Source of the DNA: Nakaseomyces glabratus
Taxonomy: Eukaryota; Ascomycota; Saccharomycetes; Saccharomycetales; Saccharomycetaceae
NCBI RefSeq assembly: GCF_010111755.1
Contig: NC_088958.1
Coordinates: forward strand, 682,001-746,000
Direction: 5' to 3'
DNA: 64,000 bases
This document shows positions 55,079 through 64,000 of this stretch, one piece after another. Position 1 is the stretch's first letter; every line of letters starts with the position of its first letter. The notes below the pieces were generated by a model. That model saw only the letters and a list, made by a program, of their open reading frames with translations, ran no database searches and was not told the origin of the DNA. Made by a program: the position numbers and the translations under genes.

Positions 55079-56614
55079 ATGGTATTGCCTGATTCCAACA
55101 TTATGAAAAATGGTTCAATTAAAAGATTAAGAGATTCTCAGATTGAGAACTCTCCATACAGCAGACCAATCAAGAAGATTACACCAAATTCGTCACATGA
55201 AGATCTCAGCGCTACAATCTCAAATGAAGGGAGCTTGAATTTCACTCCCAGGACCAGTCGTCAAGAAAGTCTATATAACATGAAGAAGATATTCCAAAAG
55301 ACTTATTCACAGACAAAGCTTGGACTCTTTTCAAGCAAAAAGCAAGTTAATACCTTGGAGACTGCCATCCCAACTACTCCAAAGCAACAGTTACCAACCC
55401 CAACTACATCACCAGAAAAAAATAACATTTTATGGAGCACTCCAAATAGCTTGACATCTCTTCGTACTATCTCAAATGACCTAGATGATTGCAGAAACAG
55501 AAACCTGATTACTGATTTTTCCGAGCTTTCTATCATAAATTCCAGTTCTTCTAGTATTTATTCAACTCAGCAATCTCATCCAATCTTTGAGATTCCGGAA
55601 ATAGTTGACAATATAGTTAAGCAATTATACCTGATTGAAAACGAACAAGATTTATTAAACGGTCATCATAAAAAAGATGTTAACAGAGAGAATACTTCAA
55701 CGGTGGTGTCATGCCTTGCTGTTAGTAAGACTTGGAATAAAGTCTCCAAAGGCTATTTGATGCGTGACTTGAAATTTACCAAATCTACTAGTTTGACAAA
55801 CTTCCTCTCCCAATGCAGTACAAAAAAAACTACACCACAATCATTGATTTTACACAAGATGAGTGACATTAATAACAACAATTCTAGGGGTCTCGAGATA
55901 ATTATTGATCCAAAGCAGCTAAGGCATCTGGAGTATTACGTTTGTCCAAACATTTTACCACCTGTAAATTGGTTTCAAAGTCTGACCAAACTTGAAAAAC
56001 TTATCCTTCCAGGAAATAAGCTAATAAATGATAGCTATCTAATCCAGATCTGTAGGTACTTACCAAACTTAAAGGTTTTAGACTTAAGAGCATGTGATAA
56101 CATAACCGATGCAGGCATCGTAGCAGTTGGAACACATTGCAAGCAACTGGTATCTTGTAATATTGGTCGTCATAGAAATGGTTCAAGTATCACAGGCCTA
56201 TCAGTTGTTGCACTTGCAAAGAATACAATGATTAGAACACTTGGACTTGCAGGCTGTGATATAACTGATGCTTCTATGTGGGAACTCGCACAGAAATGTG
56301 GCAAAAATATTGAGAGATTATCCTTAAACAACTGTAACAAGCTGACTAATTTCTCCCTCCCAATGCTATTTGCCTTCAATTATTTCCCAAATCTTAACGT
56401 TCTGGAAATCCAAAATATAGCAAAGATAACGGATGTAAGACATATGGTAAGATATAAAATATGGAAAAGGTCACAACGAATTCCAATTCTAATTAAAGGT
56501 TGCGACAGAATTACAAAATTGATACATGAAGAAGAACGCCAAATCAAAGCACAAAGTCTTAAAACAGCCAGAAAGGATATGACTTTGTGGGTTAATCAAT
56601 TAGAAAATGAATAA
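55079..56614 (+). CDS. AMN1: Mitotic-exit antagonist Amn1 (leucine-rich repeat)
   Basis: This is a 511-residue protein (S. cerevisiae 549). It binds Tem1 to switch off the mitotic exit network, and it affects daughter-cell separation and clumping. A Ser/Thr/Pro-rich N-terminus of about 170 residues carries TP sites (TPKQQLPTPTTSP). The core from about 185 (HPIFEIPEIVDNIVKQLYLIE) is F-box-like. Cys/Asn-type LRRs follow at 290-470 (LEKLILPGNKLINDSYLIQICRYLPNLKVLDLRACDNITDAGIVAVG...). The same IFA38 and ICS2 neighbours occur in S. cerevisiae. Confidence 0.94.
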   Translation: MVLPDSNIMKNGSIKRLRDSQIENSPYSRPIKKITPNSSHEDLSATISNEGSLNFTPRTSRQESLYNMKKIFQKTYSQTKLGLFSSKKQVNTLETAIPTTPKQQLPTPTTSPEKNNILWSTPNSLTSLRTISNDLDDCRNRNLITDFSELSIINSSSSSIYSTQQSHPIFEIPEIVDNIVKQLYLIENEQDLLNGHHKKDVNRENTSTVVSCLAVSKTWNKVSKGYLMRDLKFTKSTSLTNFLSQCSTKKTTPQSLILHKMSDINNNNSRGLEIIIDPKQLRHLEYYVCPNILPPVNWFQSLTKLEKLILPGNKLINDSYLIQICRYLPNLKVLDLRACDNITDAGIVAVGTHCKQLVSCNIGRHRNGSSITGLSVVALAKNTMIRTLGLAGCDITDASMWELAQKCGKNIERLSLNNCNKLTNFSLPMLFAFNYFPNLNVLEIQNIAKITDVRHMVRYKIWKRSQRIPILIKGCDRITKLIHEEERQIKAQSLKTARKDMTLWVNQLENE

Positions 56615-57059
56615 GCTAAGTAATTCCCAAAAACCAAAATCAATTCAATTCATTTCCGTTACCCTTTCATTCTTGAATTCCTTACATAGTCGGTATATAG
56701 CTTGACTTTAAAATTTATCAAAATACATGCATAACATAAAATTTAATATCTTAATCCTTTAGCACCACAATATATGGGAACTGTAGAACCTGCATTGGCT
56801 ATAAACTGTGTAGTATTTGCCAGATATTCCTTATTATTTGGTCATAACCATTCCCGTTTAAATCATGTGATATCCTCGTAGATGTTGAGCCTTATTTTAG
56901 TCAATTCCCCAGTATTTGGAGCACCTCAAGTATCGGCTGCTAGCTAAAGTGTATCTAGCTCATCTCAAGTAGCCTATTTTTGTATTTTACTTGTATTTGA
57001 CCTTGCTAGACAGTAGAATATTGACATAAAACACCATACTTTACGATTGAGATTCTATC
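56615..57059. promoter_or_regulatory. AMN1-IFA38 intergenic region
   Basis: This is a 445-bp spacer. CATGTGATAT at 56864-56873 is one base from the Ino2/Ino4 element CATGTGAAAT, about 190 bp before IFA38, a fatty-acid elongation gene. No other element was seen. Confidence 0.4.
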
Positions 57060-58118
57060 ATGACATTTGTTAGGGAATTAGAGGTTGCTAGTCAAAATAG
57101 CAGAGCATTTAACGTGACACTATGGTTTATTTTCATCTTCGGTTTGTTGAAGCTTGTTCCTTTTGCATTGAGATTTCTGTCCATGGTCTTTGATCTCTTT
57201 GTATTACCACCTGTCAACTATGCCAAGTATGGTTGCAAAGCTGGTGACTACGCTGTGGTTACAGGTGCTTCCGATGGTATTGGTAAAGAATTTGCTTCTC
57301 AATTGGCAAGTAAAGGCTTCAATCTAGTACTAATCTCAAGAACTGAATCAAAACTAGTTGCATTGAAGGATGAACTAGAAGGCAAATTCAACATTAAAGC
57401 CAAGATCTTAGCCATTGATATCTCTGCGGATAGCAAGGACAACTACAACAAGATTTATTCCCTTTGTGATGACCTTCCAATCTCTATACTAGTTAACAAT
57501 GTTGGCCAATCTCATTCTATTCCTGTTCCATTTTTGGCTACTGAAGAAGAAGAAATGAGAAACATTATAACTATCAATAACACCGCTACCTTGATGATCA
57601 CTCAAATTATTGCTCCAATTATTATCAGAACAGTTAAGAAACACAGAGAATCTGGGGATAAAAAGTTGAAGTCTCAACGTGGTCTGATCTTGACTATGGG
57701 CTCCTTTGGTGGTTTGATCCCAACCCCATTGCTTGCTACATACAGTGGCTCTAAGGCCTTCTTGCAAAATTGGTCCTCCTCTCTAGCTGGTGAACTTGCA
57801 GCAGACAATGTGGATGTTGAGTTGGTTCTATCTTACTTGGTTACTAGCGCAATGTCAAAAGTTAGAAGAACCTCTATGATGATTCCTAATCCACGTACTT
57901 TTGTCAAGTCCACTCTGAGAAATATTGGCAGACGCTGTGGTGCCCAGGACAGGTATGGAACGATCACGCCTTTCTGGAGTCATGCTATCTACCATTTTGT
58001 CATTGAGGAATTGTTTGGTGTCTACGCCAGAGTTGTCAACGAGATCAATTACAAATTCCACAAGTCTATCAGAATTAGGGCTGTTAGGAAGGCTGTAAGA
58101 GAAGCCAAGCAAAACTGA
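57060..58118 (+). CDS. IFA38: Very-long-chain 3-ketoacyl-CoA reductase Ifa38
   Basis: This is a 352-residue ER membrane short-chain dehydrogenase (S. cerevisiae 347). It reduces 3-ketoacyl-CoA in the elongation cycle feeding sphingolipids, working with Elo2/3, Phs1 and Tsc13. A membrane span at about 20-42 precedes the Rossmann motif TGASDGIG (68-75). NNVG is at 146-149 and the catalytic Tyr228-xxx-Lys232 in TYSGSK. The C-terminus AKQN has Lys at -3, compatible with an ER-retrieval dilysine-like signal. AMN1-IFA38-CDC28 is as in S. cerevisiae. Confidence 0.95.
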   Translation: MTFVRELEVASQNSRAFNVTLWFIFIFGLLKLVPFALRFLSMVFDLFVLPPVNYAKYGCKAGDYAVVTGASDGIGKEFASQLASKGFNLVLISRTESKLVALKDELEGKFNIKAKILAIDISADSKDNYNKIYSLCDDLPISILVNNVGQSHSIPVPFLATEEEEMRNIITINNTATLMITQIIAPIIIRTVKKHRESGDKKLKSQRGLILTMGSFGGLIPTPLLATYSGSKAFLQNWSSSLAGELAADNVDVELVLSYLVTSAMSKVRRTSMMIPNPRTFVKSTLRNIGRRCGAQDRYGTITPFWSHAIYHFVIEELFGVYARVVNEINYKFHKSIRIRAVRKAVREAKQN

Positions 58119-58465
58119 GCGAGGAAAGTGGGATTTTTACACATTTGTATCACTGTATATATACGTCTATATCGATCTTTAACAGAGGATTAAAGCACTT
58201 ATAACTCGAATATGCAATTTTGCAAACTTTTATAGTGGTCCTTACCCTATGTCATTCTGTTTTTGCCCTTTTTGGGTTCCTCCTCACTGGGCAGATCACC
58301 GCTTGCTAGAGACCACGGAATTTAAGTTAACGCGTAAAATGATTTTAAGTAGTGGGATAGTGAAATGAGTCCAGTTAGATTGTATAGTTGGCCTGGTTTA
58401 ATCTGAATACAGGTGGGGAAAATATTAAGCTACAGGTATTAGACAGACAAGACATATTGTAAGAC
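58119..58465. promoter_or_regulatory. IFA38-CDC28 intergenic region
   Basis: This is a 347-bp spacer. An MCB core ACGCGT lies at 58330-58335, about 130 bp upstream of CDC28. No other element was recognised. Confidence 0.4.
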
Positions 58466-59362
58466 ATGAGCAGCGAATTGGCTAACTATAAGAGGCTGGA
58501 GAAGGTCGGAGAAGGTACATATGGTGTTGTCTACAAGGCACTCGATTTGAGACCTGGGAAGGGTCAAAGGGTGGTTGCGCTAAAGAAGATCAGATTAGAG
58601 AGTGAGGATGAAGGTGTTCCGAGTACTGCTATTCGGGAGATCTCGCTGTTGAAGGAGTTGAAGGACGACAATATCGTCAGGTTATATGATATTGTGCACA
58701 GCGATGCGCATAAGTTGTACTTAGTTCTTGAGTTTCTGGACTTGGATTTGAAGAGGTACATGGAGAGCATACCTAAGGACCAACCACTGGGAGTCAATAT
58801 AATCAAGAAGTTCATGGTGCAGCTCTGTAAAGGTATTGCGTATTGCCATGCGCACCGTATCCTGCACCGTGATTTAAAGCCCCAGAACCTGCTGATCGAC
58901 AAAGAAGGTAACCTGAAGCTTGGTGATTTCGGTTTAGCGCGGGCCTTTGGTGTTCCATTGAGAGCGTACACACACGAGATTGTTACTTTGTGGTACCGTG
59001 CCCCCGAGGTCTTGCTTGGAGGCAAGCAGTACAGTACGGGTGTCGACACCTGGTCCATTGGGTGTATATTTGCTGAGATGTGCAACCGGAAGCCTATATT
59101 CAGTGGTGACAGTGAGATCGACCAGATCTTCAAGATATTCAGGATACTGGGCACACCGTCCGAGGCAGTGTGGCCGGACATCGTCTACTTGCCAGACTTC
59201 AAGCCCAGCTTCCCGCAATGGAGGCGCAAGGACCTGGCCGAGGTGGTACCATCGCTAGACCCCCACGGTATAGACCTGCTGGACAAGCTGCTTGCATACG
59301 ACCCAATCAACCGTATCAGCGCAAGAAGAGCGGCCAACCACCCATACTTTCACGAGCAGTAA
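58466..59362 (+). CDS. CDC28: Cyclin-dependent kinase Cdc28 (Cdk1)
   Basis: This is a 298-residue kinase, identical in length to S. cerevisiae Cdc28, the master cell-cycle CDK. Visible are the glycine loop GEGTYG with the inhibitory T18 and Y19, Lys40 in VALKKIRL and the cyclin-binding PSTAIRE helix. [11 protein letters not shown] and the activation-loop Thr in [16 protein letters not shown] follow. No key residue is changed. The 3' third is noticeably more G+C-rich than the flanks, and long shadow frames appear there on the other strand. The gene is followed by 8-bp tandem repeats. Confidence 0.98.
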   Translation: MSSELANYKRLEKVGEGTYGVVYKALDLRPGKGQRVVALKKIRLESEDEGVPSTAIREISLLKELKDDNIVRLYDIVHSDAHKLYLVLEFLDLDLKRYMESIPKDQPLGVNIIKKFMVQLCKGIAYCHAHRILHRDLKPQNLLIDKEGNLKLGDFGLARAFGVPLRAYTHEIVTLWYRAPEVLLGGKQYSTGVDTWSIGCIFAEMCNRKPIFSGDSEIDQIFKIFRILGTPSEAVWPDIVYLPDFKPSFPQWRRKDLAEVVPSLDPHGIDLLDKLLAYDPINRISARRAANHPYFHEQ

Positions 59363-60310
59363 TATATTTATGTATGGAGAGTAAAAAGAATGTTAATGAC
59401 ATATGTAAAAGAATAGAAAAGTAATCGTTTTATAACAGTGCCTGGCCAGGATGTGTATACTGTACTTGCACTTCAACACTTCAACACTTCAACACTTCAG
59501 CACTTCATTATCAGTATGTATGCTCTACCAAAATCACCCAACACTAAAACCATATGACCACACGTCCACTATGACCACATAAAAGAGAGAATCCCGCCAA
59601 AAAAAACGGTTGCTGCGTTAGTTTCTATGACAAAGGGCATTCTCAGAATGGCACGGAGGAGCCAATATTTCCGTAAGAAAAATGTGGACAAAAAACGAGG
59701 TACCGGGCGTGCTGTTCTGGCTGCATGGACAAATGGTATATGGGTATATCAACTGAAGCCCCGCTCTGCGCACAGTCATACATGCGCACGGGGGAGAATG
59801 GAGGGGGGGGGAGTGGCAAGAGCAATGAGAAAGGACAAAAGTCTGAGTTAGCGGGAAAAAGAGTCAACTTTCAATGGACAGACACAGAAAAGCAGCTACA
59901 GAACTTGCACTGCTGCACTGCACTGCTGCATTTGTAAAACATGGACATAAGGACATAAGGACATCTATGCCAAACTGCGGGAGAAGGGAGAAGTCACCCA
60001 AGGGACAGGGCATGGAGCAGCACAGACAAGCAAGGAGAGATGGAGGAGCGCAGAGACGATGAGCAGAGAATCAGTAGCGATGTACGTTAAATGCTGAAGA
60101 TGTCAATCCTTTGGGATAACGGAACATTACGTATTGCGCATTTTGAAAAAAAATCCCAAAAATCCATAAAATCCATGAAATCCAAAAATAAAAAAAAAAG
60201 TAAAAAGATAAGGCCAAGAAGCTTTAATTAAAGTATATAAGTGCTTACACAACAGCAAATACGAGAGCAGCGAGGACAGCGAGGACAGCGAGAGCAGCAA
60301 GAACAACGAG
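59363..60310. promoter_or_regulatory. CDC28-FZF1 intergenic region
   Basis: This is 948 bp without a recognisable gene; plus-strand frames at 59627-60062 lack features. It is rich in short repeats: the 8-bp array 59469-59508, a nine-base G run (59803-59811), ACATAAGG doublets (59943-59962) and GAGGACAGC/GCGAGA repeats just before FZF1 (60272-60298). Confidence 0.45.
59469..59508 (+). repeat. Five tandem 8-bp units CACTTCAA
   Basis: Three perfect copies of CACTTCAA are followed by CACTTCAG and CACTTCAT, 107 bp past the CDC28 stop. It is a minisatellite, likely length-variable. Confidence 0.85.
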
Positions 60311-61741
60311 ATGTCGTATAATCAAGGGAAGGAGTTCATTACCGAGCTCGGCAAGACGCCTATGAAGTATATAATAGAGCCCACTGTAGGGCTCGCCAAT
60401 AATTTGACGCCACATGGGGACACTGTTGTGGATGAGGCTAAGAAGGCGAAGAAAGGGAGGACCAAGTCTGGGCGGAAGTATGTGTGTCAGATAGACGGAT
60501 GTAAGCGTGAGTTTAGTGTGCCTAGTCTGCTGGCGCAGCACAGAAATGCGCATACTGACGAGAGGCCTTATGTGTGTGACGAGCCCAACTGTGGCAAGAG
60601 GTTTCTGAGACCTTGTCACTTGAGAGTACACAAGTGGACGCATGCGCAGGTCAAGCCTCTGAAGTGCTCCTACTGTGAGAGGAGGTTTATCACCAACCAA
60701 CAGCTCAAGAGACATACGAACACACACGAAAGGAGAATCGCGGCTAGCAAGAAGAAAGAGACTGAGGCAGCCATGCGTATGATGGTGGGCTTGCCACCAA
60801 AGAACAACAAACCTAAGAAATCACCTACAACCACCCTACTAAACGAAGCAAACGAAACAAATGGTACTGTGAACGGTGCCGCAAACGGGACTACAAACGG
60901 TGTTATAAATGGTACCGATGGTGTTGCAAATGGTACTGCCAATGATACTGCCAATGGTGTTACAAATGGTGTTACAAATGGTGTTACAAATGGTGTTGCA
61001 AATGGTGTTGCAAACAGTATTACAAATGGTAACGATATAGTCAACGGCAATAACTACAATACTGATAAATTTGATGATAATGGTTTGAACGGGCTGGCTA
61101 CTGGTATACACACAATCAATCTACAAGACCTGGGCTTCTCTGATATTAATGGATATCGTCTGAACAACACATCGTTGCTTTCAGACCCAGTTATAGACGT
61201 TGACGGCAACGGGCTAAGGTTCCGTATTAAATGTCCGTACTTCGACTGTGACGCTATCCTGGGCCCAAATGAAGATATCATGAACCATTTGCTGGAGATG
61301 CACTTGGTTTCGAGGCTGGAGAAGGACCCCACGGTGGATGGCGAGTTATTCTACTCGCCAAACAGTGTTGTTAATAACAGCCTAAGTTTGAGTGACACTG
61401 CTACTTCGCCATCTTCTGATGGTAAGAGTGACACTTCTTATCTGCTGGACGGTAGAATTCAAGACAAGACCGATGACAAATGCTTTTCCGAGACGATACC
61501 CAACGACATATCCTACTATAGAAACAACGAGACAGTACTAAACATCAGTGACCACGAGGAGGCTTCGAGTTGGAACGACTTGAGATGCCGAGAGGCGCAT
61601 TGCAAGGACTTGCCGAAGTTCAACAATGTGTTTGTACTCATAGAACACTACGATCAGGACCACGCATTCATACCGGAGAGTCTGGTGAAGTTCGGCTACT
61701 TACATCTATACGCTCCAGATGTCCAGGACGGTGTACTATAA
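60311..61741 (+). CDS. FZF1: Five-zinc-finger sulfite-resistance activator Fzf1
   Basis: This is a 476-residue C2H2 protein. In S. cerevisiae Fzf1 (299) activates the sulfite pump gene SSU1 and responds to sulfite and nitrosative stress. Fingers: F1 C59/C64/H77/H81, F2 C89/C94/H107/H111, F3 C119/C122/H135/H139, F4 C308/C313/H326/H331, and an atypical F5 near the C-terminus (RCREAHC...HYDQDH). The end [20 protein letters not shown] matches S. cerevisiae Fzf1. The extra length is mainly the F3-F4 linker, which contains an NGxx tandem repeat (183-240). FZF1 is next to HXK2 in S. cerevisiae too. Confidence 0.92.
   Translation: MSYNQGKEFITELGKTPMKYIIEPTVGLANNLTPHGDTVVDEAKKAKKGRTKSGRKYVCQIDGCKREFSVPSLLAQHRNAHTDERPYVCDEPNCGKRFLRPCHLRVHKWTHAQVKPLKCSYCERRFITNQQLKRHTNTHERRIAASKKKETEAAMRMMVGLPPKNNKPKKSPTTTLLNEANETNGTVNGAANGTTNGVINGTDGVANGTANDTANGVTNGVTNGVTNGVANGVANSITNGNDIVNGNNYNTDKFDDNGLNGLATGIHTINLQDLGFSDINGYRLNNTSLLSDPVIDVDGNGLRFRIKCPYFDCDAILGPNEDIMNHLLEMHLVSRLEKDPTVDGELFYSPNSVVNNSLSLSDTATSPSSDGKSDTSYLLDGRIQDKTDDKCFSETIPNDISYYRNNETVLNISDHEEASSWNDLRCREAHCKDLPKFNNVFVLIEHYDQDHAFIPESLVKFGYLHLYAPDVQDGVL
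60857..61030 (+). repeat. Coding 12-bp tandem repeat (Asn-Gly-x-x) in FZF1
   Basis: Units of the form AATGGTGTTACA/GCA encode NGVT/NGVA repeats, the last five near-identical and the earlier ones diverged ([12 protein letters not shown]). The array spans about 58 residues between fingers 3 and 4 and stays in frame. Confidence 0.9.
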
Positions 61742-62831
61742 CAAATATAATTGTCTCACTAACAAACTATTTCCAGAGAAGGGGGGGTAAAGGATACAAA
61801 ATTCTGTTGGGCAAGTGAGGGCAGAGGCTTTGAAGTATAACCTCAATTTAAAGAAAGCCCCTTCCTGCAGCCCAACCAAGAAACCAAACTGTGTATAACG
61901 AAATTATTTACTAATACGACTTATCAAATTTTTTTAAGACTAGTTTTAAAAGGGACTTGGCTTTCTCTCCCTCAACCTTTATTATATGATCATTGTAGTC
62001 ATTTGTTAAAAGGAGAGTCATTATATAATATTCCGTAGGGGACTAGCAACAAGAAGATACATATATACGTAACGTCACATGTAATGTCTAACATGCTCCC
62101 CCCCCTCCCCCGCTTCGTCCCCTGCCATCACTTGCCATAATAGAATGTGGGGGTGGGTGTACGGATGTTAGTACAACCCCTCCTTCTCTCAACTCTCCAC
62201 GGCTCAGCCACGTGAAACGCTGTCTTGCCAAACGTGTACTGGTGGGTGTACACCCACCAGTACACCACATAGGGGATGAACCGTTCGCGTTTTGAGAGAG
62301 AGAAAACCGGAAAAACTCGAAACTGGCAGCTAAAGCCGGTGCGGTACTTATGACGTATTTGTTCCGAGCCGTGTTGGACCCATTTCCCATCTCCCAATTC
62401 GCAATTGCAAGAGGAACAAGACAACTGTAACGATGGATTTTTCAAAACCACGAACATTAACTACTATGGGATTCACATACACCGTTCGATGGAGGGGGAC
62501 TGAAATTGCTATGAATTACTTGCAATTTAGAGGAATCCCACCTTATTTCTAAATCGATATCACCTAACTCTTAAACTTCTGCGATGAGCATCGATCAGCA
62601 TTGAAAAACTTTTGAAAAACTTTTGGAAAAAAAATTGTTATCCTGATTGTCATCTACATTTCTTCCAATTGATTCTTATAAAATCAGTTATGAAATCAGT
62701 TTACAACAACAGATAAATTTTTTAATTTTATGCCCTTATTTTCAAACCCCATCTTTTATTTATTCCAATTTGTTCTCTCTTATCTTTTAAATTAGACAGT
62801 TTAAATAAATTATACAAAATACTAAACAACA
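61742..62831. promoter_or_regulatory. HXK2 upstream region
   Basis: This is 1.09 kb without a gene. It holds C-rich tracts with a CCCCGC Mig1-like and CCCCT stress-type core (62097-62122), a GTGGGGGTGGGTGTAC stretch (62147-62162), CACGTG (62209-62214), a perfect 32-bp palindrome (62234-62265) and a one-mismatch PAC copy GCGATGAGCA (62581-62590). A long T-rich leader precedes the ATG. The density of sites fits a glucose-regulated, highly expressed gene. Confidence 0.5.
62234..62265. repeat. Perfect 32-bp palindrome in the HXK2 promoter
   Basis: The 16-base arm GTGTACTGGTGGGTGT is followed directly by its exact reverse complement, with no spacer. The arm core GGTGGGTGTAC also occurs, with one change, at about 62152-62162. 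It could form a cruciform or bind a dimeric factor; the GGGTGT core is Rap1-like. Confidence 0.9.
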
Positions 62832-64000
62832 ATGGTTCATTTAGGTCCAAAAAAGCCACCTGCTAGAAAGGGTTCTATGGTTGACATGCCAAAGGATCTT
62901 CTTGATGAGATCAAGAAGTTCGAGGACATGTTCTCCGTTGACGCTGCCACTTTGCAAAAAGTCACCAAGCACTTCATCAGCGAATTGTCCAAGGGTTTGT
63001 CCAAGGAAGGTGGTAACATCCCTATGATCCCAGCCTGGGTTATGGAAAACCCAACTGGTAAGGAGAAAGGTGACTTCTTGGCCATTGACTTGGGTGGTAC
63101 CAACTTGAGAGTTGTCCTAGTCAAGCTAGGTGGTGACCGTACTTTCGACACCACTCAGTCCAAGTACAAGTTGCCTGGTCCTATGAGAACCACCAAGGAC
63201 CCAGAAGAAATCTGGAGCTTCATCGCTGATTCCTTGGAGACCTTCATCAAGGAGCAATTCCCAGAGGGTTGCAACGAGACTCTGCCATTGGGTTTCACTT
63301 TCTCCTTCCCAGCTTCCCAGGACAAGATCAACCAAGGTGTCTTGCAAAGATGGACCAAGGGTTTCGACATCCCAAACATTGAAGGCCACGATGTTATCCC
63401 AATGTTGCAAAAGCAAATCGAAAAGAGAAACTTGCCAATTGACATTGTCGCTTTGATCAACGACACTACCGGTACTTTGGTTGCCTCCTTGTACACCGAT
63501 GGTGAAACCAAGATGGGTGTCATCTTCGGTACCGGTGTCAACGGTGCTTACTACGATGTCGTCTCTGACATTCCAAAGCTGGAAGGTAAGCTTGCCGACG
63601 ATATCCCATCTTCTTCCTTGATGGCCATCAACTGTGAGTACGGTTCCTTCGACAACGAACACGTCGTCTTGCCAAGAAACAAGTACGATATCGCCATCGA
63701 TGAAGAATCCCCAAGACCAGGTCAACAAACTTTCGAAAAGATGTCCTCCGGTTACTACTTGGGTGAACTGCTACGTCTAGCCCTTTTGGACCTATACAAC
63801 CAAGGTTTGATCTTCAAGGGCCAAGACGTCCAAAAGTTGAAGGAAGCTTACATCATGGACACTTCTTACCCATCCAGAATCGAAGACGATCCTTTCGAAA
63901 ACTTGGAAGACACTGACGAATTGTTCCAAGCTGACTTGGGTATCCAAACTACTGTCCAAGAACGTAAGTTGATCAGACGCCTGTGTGAATTGATCGGTAC
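62832..64000 (+). CDS. HXK2: Hexokinase Hxk2, N-terminal 389 residues (cut by window edge)
   Basis: This is the first 389 codons of hexokinase PII, which phosphorylates glucose and, in S. cerevisiae, also acts in nuclear glucose repression with Mig1. The N-terminus MVHLGPKKPPARKGSM contains the Ser15 site (RKGS) and the Mig1-interaction/nuclear-localisation stretch. Catalytic motifs LAIDLGGTNLRVVLVK, LPLGFTFSFPA and ALINDTTGTLVAS are intact, followed by IFGTGVNGAYYD. The codon usage is extremely biased (TTG, AAG, GGT, GTC), showing very high expression. FZF1 next door supports HXK2 over HXK1. The C-terminal lobe lies outside the window. Confidence 0.95.
   Translation, partial: MVHLGPKKPPARKGSMVDMPKDLLDEIKKFEDMFSVDAATLQKVTKHFISELSKGLSKEGGNIPMIPAWVMENPTGKEKGDFLAIDLGGTNLRVVLVKLGGDRTFDTTQSKYKLPGPMRTTKDPEEIWSFIADSLETFIKEQFPEGCNETLPLGFTFSFPASQDKINQGVLQRWTKGFDIPNIEGHDVIPMLQKQIEKRNLPIDIVALINDTTGTLVASLYTDGETKMGVIFGTGVNGAYYDVVSDIPKLEGKLADDIPSSSLMAINCEYGSFDNEHVVLPRNKYDIAIDEESPRPGQQTFEKMSSGYYLGELLRLALLDLYNQGLIFKGQDVQKLKEAYIMDTSYPSRIEDDPFENLEDTDELFQADLGIQTTVQERKLIRRLCELIG

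Noticed and set aside
58564..59258. Long minus-strand and out-of-frame ORFs across CDC28
   Set aside because: Shadows of the conserved kinase gene in G+C-richer sequence; no family features.
60839..61111. Minus-strand Cys/Asn/Thr-repeat protein
   Set aside because: It is only the shadow translation of the FZF1 NGxx tandem repeat.

Overview
The window is 64 kb of ordinary, gene-dense nuclear chromosome from a budding yeast of the family Saccharomycetaceae. The genes are short, almost all intronless and AT-rich. They translate with the standard code and match Saccharomyces cerevisiae proteins end to end. Highly expressed genes (HXK2, ADH6, KRE2) show the TTG/AAG/GGT codon preference of this group. 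Species cannot be fixed by eye. The gene order and the long promoters with microsatellites would fit Nakaseomyces (Candida glabrata group) or another member of the post-genome-duplication clade, but a non-duplicated relative is not excluded. I saw no tRNA gene, rRNA, LTR or other transposon, centromere or telomere. Both ends cut through genes (POT1 on the left, HXK2 on the right).

Layout, by S. cerevisiae orthologue (recalled from memory, not searched). 0-3.5 kb: POT1 end, VPS51, the nitroreductase HBN1 and a cinnamyl-alcohol-type dehydrogenase (ADH6/7). 4.7-17.8 kb: the chromosome XIII-like block ARG81, TAF13, (ERO1), VPS9, YML096W, UTP14, PRE8. 18.4-38.9 kb: TIM11, MRPL35, ASP1, DAD4, SWA2, YFT2, MCM21, HIM1, TRM5, RRP4, OMS1, DYS1, IPK1, RAD34, PIB1; here genes that lie on IV and VIII in S. 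cerevisiae alternate, as expected of an ancestral order. 38.9-44.2 kb: a gene-free 1.4 kb, an orphan ORF, PHO8, CWC21. 45.5-64 kb: KRE2, CNS1, SLI15, ICS2, AMN1, IFA38, CDC28, FZF1, HXK2.

These are mostly unrelated housekeeping genes and do not form one pathway. The themes are ribosome and RNA processing (UTP14, RRP4, TRM5, CWC21, MRPL35), kinetochore and mitosis (DAD4, MCM21, SLI15, AMN1, CDC28), secretion and trafficking (VPS51, VPS9, ERO1, SWA2, PIB1, KRE2) and metabolism (POT1, ADH6, ASP1, IFA38, PHO8, HXK2).

The most unusual signals are regulatory. The extended PAC-type 10-mer GCGATGAGCT occurs exactly ten times in eight intergenic regions, twice as inverted pairs, and often next to genes outside ribosome biogenesis. 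A gene-free stretch at 39.0-40.3 kb holds two perfect matches and one near match to the Rox1 hypoxic-repressor consensus. The HXK2 promoter carries a perfect 32-bp palindrome. Five forkhead-like TATTTAC motifs sit between PRE8 and TIM11. I found no clearly new multi-gene system.
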